A DNA stretch of 64,000 nt from assembly GCF_002269385.1 (NCBI RefSeq), contig NZ_CP022957.1, positions 1,297,001 to 1,361,000 of the forward strand. Reading direction: 5' to 3'. Source of the stretch: Maribacter cobaltidurans. Its GTDB lineage: Bacteria; Bacteroidota; Bacteroidia; Flavobacteriales; Flavobacteriaceae. The notes beneath the pieces are model-generated. The model was not told where the DNA came from. It made no database searches and saw only the letters and a program-made list of their open reading frames with translations. Positions 62,005-64,000 of this stretch are shown in pieces; positions within the stretch are counted from its first letter, which is position 1; each line of letters starts with the position of its first letter. A program made the position numbers and the translations under genes.

Positions 62005-62050
62005 ATGTCAAGAGAAAAAAAGAATTACAGTGTAGAGTTTAAAAGAAAAA
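62005..62050 (+). pseudogene. Remnant of an IS3-family orfA start
   Basis: ATG at 62005 starts MSREKKNYSVEFKRKS, matching the N terminus of IS3-family OrfA transposase subunits ((K/R)K.YS.EFK.K). The frame then runs into the tRNA-Leu terminator. The preceding GTGTTCGTTTAAATTAACTTTGG may be the element's end. No further transposase sequence is present. 61881-62004 contains nothing else. Confidence 0.4.
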
Positions 62051-62076
62051 GCCGAGACATAAATCTCGGCTTTCCT
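62048..62076 (-). terminator. Terminator of tRNA-Leu
   Basis: AAAGCCGAGA and TCTCGGCTTT form a stem at 62048-62073. Read on the minus strand it is followed by T-rich sequence (complement of the A-run at 62041-62049), 6-8 nt after the tRNA gene. Confidence 0.8.
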
Positions 62077-62081
62077 TGTTG

Positions 62082-62163
62082 TACTCGAGGTGGGAATCGA
62101 ACCCACACTCCCGAAAGAACTGGATTTTGAATCCAGCGCGTCTACCAATTCCGCCACTCGAGC
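62082..62163 (-). tRNA. tRNA-Leu (anticodon CAA)
   Basis: On the minus strand: acceptor GCTCGAG pairing with CTCGAGT, D arm GGCGGAATTGGTAGACGC, anticodon arm CTGGATTCAAAATCCAG with CAA, a long variable arm as in class II tRNAs, T arm GTGGGTTCGATTCCCAC, and discriminator A. CCA is not encoded. Length 82 nt. An IS3 remnant lies just beyond its terminator. Confidence 0.95.
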
Positions 62164-62252
62164 TTGTAAAATAGGACTGCAAAACTAAAAAATATTTTTA
62201 TTTAAACATCAAAAAATTCAACAATTATCCTTTAGCAAGACAAATTAATTTC

Positions 62253-62260
62253 TAAATTTG
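62253..62260 (+). promoter_or_regulatory. Probable -7 promoter element of prs
   Basis: TAAATTTG fits the Bacteroidota consensus TANNTTTG and lies about 90 bp before the prs start codon. I cannot point to a clear -33 TTG at the expected spacing. Confidence 0.4.
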
Positions 62261-62349
62261 CACCTCCTTAGAAAACCCCTATGTTTAGGGTAGTCAAAGT
62301 AGTGACCTCCCACATATTCGTTTCAAGGAAAGTATCAATAAATTAAGTC

Positions 62350-63291
62350 ATGCCATACAGCGTACCAGAACCTAAATTTTTTGCCTGTACACAAAGTACC
62401 GTATTAGGGGAAAAAATTGCCAAGGCTTATGGTGTGGAACTAGGCAAAGTTATTTTTTCCCGCTACAGTGATGGTGAGTTTCAACCTTCCTTTGAGGAAT
62501 CCATCAGGGGTGCTAGAATCTTTATTATTGGTTCCACGCATCCTGGTCCTGAAAACCTTATGGAAATGCTGTTGATGATTGATGGTGCAAAAAGAGCATC
62601 AGCACGTCACATAACGGCTGTTATGCCTTATTTTGGCTGGGCCAGACAGGATAGAAAGGATAAACCAAGAGTTCCCATTGCGGCAAAATTGGTAGCCAAA
62701 ATGCTGGAGACTGCGGGAGCTACCCGTATTATTACCATGGATTTGCATGCAGATCAGATTCAAGGGTTCTTTGAAAAACCCGTTGACCATTTGTTCGCCT
62801 CTACCCTGTTTCTTCCTTATTTGCAAAATTTAGGTTTGGAAAACCTCACCATAGCTTCCCCAGATATGGGGGGGTCTAAAAGGGCCTATGCCTATTCCAA
62901 GGCACTGGATAGCGATGTGGTGGTTTGTTACAAGCAAAGAGCGAAGGCCAATATCATCTCCCACATGGAATTGATCGGGGATGTACAAGGAAAGAACGTA
63001 GTCTTGGTAGATGACATGGTAGATACCGCCGGAACATTGACCAAAGCAGCCGATTTGATGATGGAACGAGGTGCTATAAGCGTTAGGGCCATTGCGACCC
63101 ACGGTTTACTGTCCGGTAATGCATATGATAAAATAGAAAAATCAAAATTAACGGAATTGATCATTACGGATTCTATTCCCCTAGAAATAAAAAGTGACAA
63201 GGTAAAAGTACTTAGCTGTGCCAATTTATTTGCGGACGTAATGCACAAAGTTCACAATAACAATTCCATTTCGTCAAAATTTTTGATGTAA
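62350..63291 (+). CDS. prs: Ribose-phosphate pyrophosphokinase
   Basis: Makes PRPP from ribose 5-phosphate and ATP for purine, pyrimidine, histidine, tryptophan and NAD synthesis. 313 residues, full length. Motifs: FSRYSDGEFQPSFEESIRG, the ATP loop YFGWARQDRKDKPRVPIAAKLVA (near 97-119), MDLHADQIQGFFEKPVDHL, and the PRPP-binding loop VVLVDDMVDTAGTLTKAA (near 218-235). The start MPYSVPEPKFFACTQS is typical of Flavobacteriia. It precedes rplY by 50 bp, a common order in this class. Confidence 0.97.
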   Translation: MPYSVPEPKFFACTQSTVLGEKIAKAYGVELGKVIFSRYSDGEFQPSFEESIRGARIFIIGSTHPGPENLMEMLLMIDGAKRASARHITAVMPYFGWARQDRKDKPRVPIAAKLVAKMLETAGATRIITMDLHADQIQGFFEKPVDHLFASTLFLPYLQNLGLENLTIASPDMGGSKRAYAYSKALDSDVVVCYKQRAKANIISHMELIGDVQGKNVVLVDDMVDTAGTLTKAADLMMERGAISVRAIATHGLLSGNAYDKIEKSKLTELIITDSIPLEIKSDKVKVLSCANLFADVMHKVHNNNSISSKFLM

Positions 63292-63341
63292 CCAAAAAGC
63301 GAAATGGCAACCTTATGAATTATTAATTTTTAATATATATA

Positions 63342-63989
63342 ATGAAGTCAATTACAATTAAAGGATCAGAAAGAGAAAGCGTGGGCAAGAAGTCGACAAA
63401 GGCCCTACGTAATGCTGGAAAGGTTCCTTGCGTAGTATACGGAGGGGATAAACCATTGCACTTTTCAGCAGATGAACTAGCGTTCAGAGACTTGGTTTAC
63501 ACCGCCAATGCGCACACAGTTGCAATTGAATTGGAAAATGGGACCAAAGTGAACGCAGTAATGCAGGACATACAGTTCCACCCGGTGACTGATAATATCA
63601 TGCACATAGATTTCTATCAATTATTCGAGGATAAACCAGTAACCATGAACATTCCTGTTAGGTTGCAAGGAAATTCCCCTGGAGTTAGAAATGGTGGACG
63701 TCTATTGTTCAGAAAAAGAAAATTGGCCATTAAGGCATTACCGGATAAATTACCAGATTTCTTTGACGTGGACATTTCCAAACTTAGAATTGGACAAAAC
63801 ATTGCCGTTTCCTCGTTATTAAATGATGATTTTACTATTCTTCACCCAGATTCTACAACAGTGGTTCAAGTTAAAACTGCTCGTACCGCAATTGTTACGG
63901 ATGATGAAGATGAAGAAACTGATGAAGAAGGGGCAGAAGCAAGTGCAGAAGGAGCTGAGGCTCCAGCTGAAGAAGTTGCTCAAGAATAA
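63342..63989 (+). CDS. rplY: 50S ribosomal protein L25/general stress protein Ctc
   Basis: Binds 5S rRNA in the large subunit. 215 residues of the long (Ctc) form: the L25 domain [33 protein letters not shown] through [22 protein letters not shown], then the C-terminal TL5/CTC beta domain ([45 protein letters not shown]), and an acidic tail rich in Glu and Ala ([16 protein letters not shown]), as is usual in Bacteroidota. It ends 11 bp before the window edge; pth often follows in this class but is not visible. Confidence 0.96.
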   Translation: MKSITIKGSERESVGKKSTKALRNAGKVPCVVYGGDKPLHFSADELAFRDLVYTANAHTVAIELENGTKVNAVMQDIQFHPVTDNIMHIDFYQLFEDKPVTMNIPVRLQGNSPGVRNGGRLLFRKRKLAIKALPDKLPDFFDVDISKLRIGQNIAVSSLLNDDFTILHPDSTTVVQVKTARTAIVTDDEDEETDEEGAEASAEGAEAPAEEVAQE

Positions 63990-64000
63990 TCTTGATTTAC

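Overview
The window looks like a marine Flavobacteriaceae chromosome (Bacteroidota; the Maribacter/Zobellia/Arenibacter type is a guess). This rests on the SusC/SusD pair, a giant type IX-secreted surface protein with its SprF-like partner, two large hybrid-type sensor kinases, 7TM-DISM domains, lipoprotein families of this phylum, TANNTTTG-type promoter sequence and low GC. No single marker fixes the genus.

Layout. (1) From the left edge to about 16.26 kb lies a genomic island. It holds the 5' part of a type I restriction hsdR, an AbiEi/AbiEii toxin-antitoxin pair overlapping hsdR in one operon, an orphan MobC-like gene, a small HTH gene, a block of accessory genes (5.3-13.5 kb), a Fic-domain gene with operator-like repeats, and a tyrosine integrase. 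The integrase sits beside a 14-bp 3' fragment of tRNA-Asp, probably an attachment-site end. (2) 16.4-22.9 kb: two adjacent sensor kinases. (3) 23.2-27.9 kb: small lipoproteins, a beta-barrel protein, DUF4412 and DUF4870 proteins, and two VOC genes, one broken. (4) 28.0-33.8 kb: a complete RND efflux operon. (5) 33.8-41.8 kb, minus strand: susC-susD, a Ca-dependent PI-PLC and a GDPD-like/alkaline phosphatase fusion, reading as an organophosphate or phospholipid acquisition locus. (6) 42.2-46.8 kb: dinB and a short second dnaE, a probable damage-response polymerase pair with tandem palindromes upstream. (7) 46.9-49.9 kb: DUF1080, 2-hydroxyacid dehydrogenase and Gfo/Idh/MocA genes of sugar metabolism. 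(8) 50-53.2 kb: two secreted proteins, then a second tRNA-Asp fragment with a broken integrase. (9) 53.4-61.9 kb: a 2506-residue adhesin and its SprF-like partner. (10) 62-64 kb: tRNA-Leu, prs and rplY.

The most unusual part is 5.3-13.5 kb. Single promoterless-looking genes (two PD-(D/E)XK-like nucleases, a zinc-ribbon protein, a PLD protein with a C-terminal CFI-box) lie between folding elements. Most units begin and end with complementary sequences, as integron cassettes do around attC, but no integron integrase is visible here. Two apparently identical IS110-family elements sit at the same position in two of these elements. Their upstream non-coding ends fold into a structure whose loop carries segments resembling the two target flanks, as expected of a bridge RNA.
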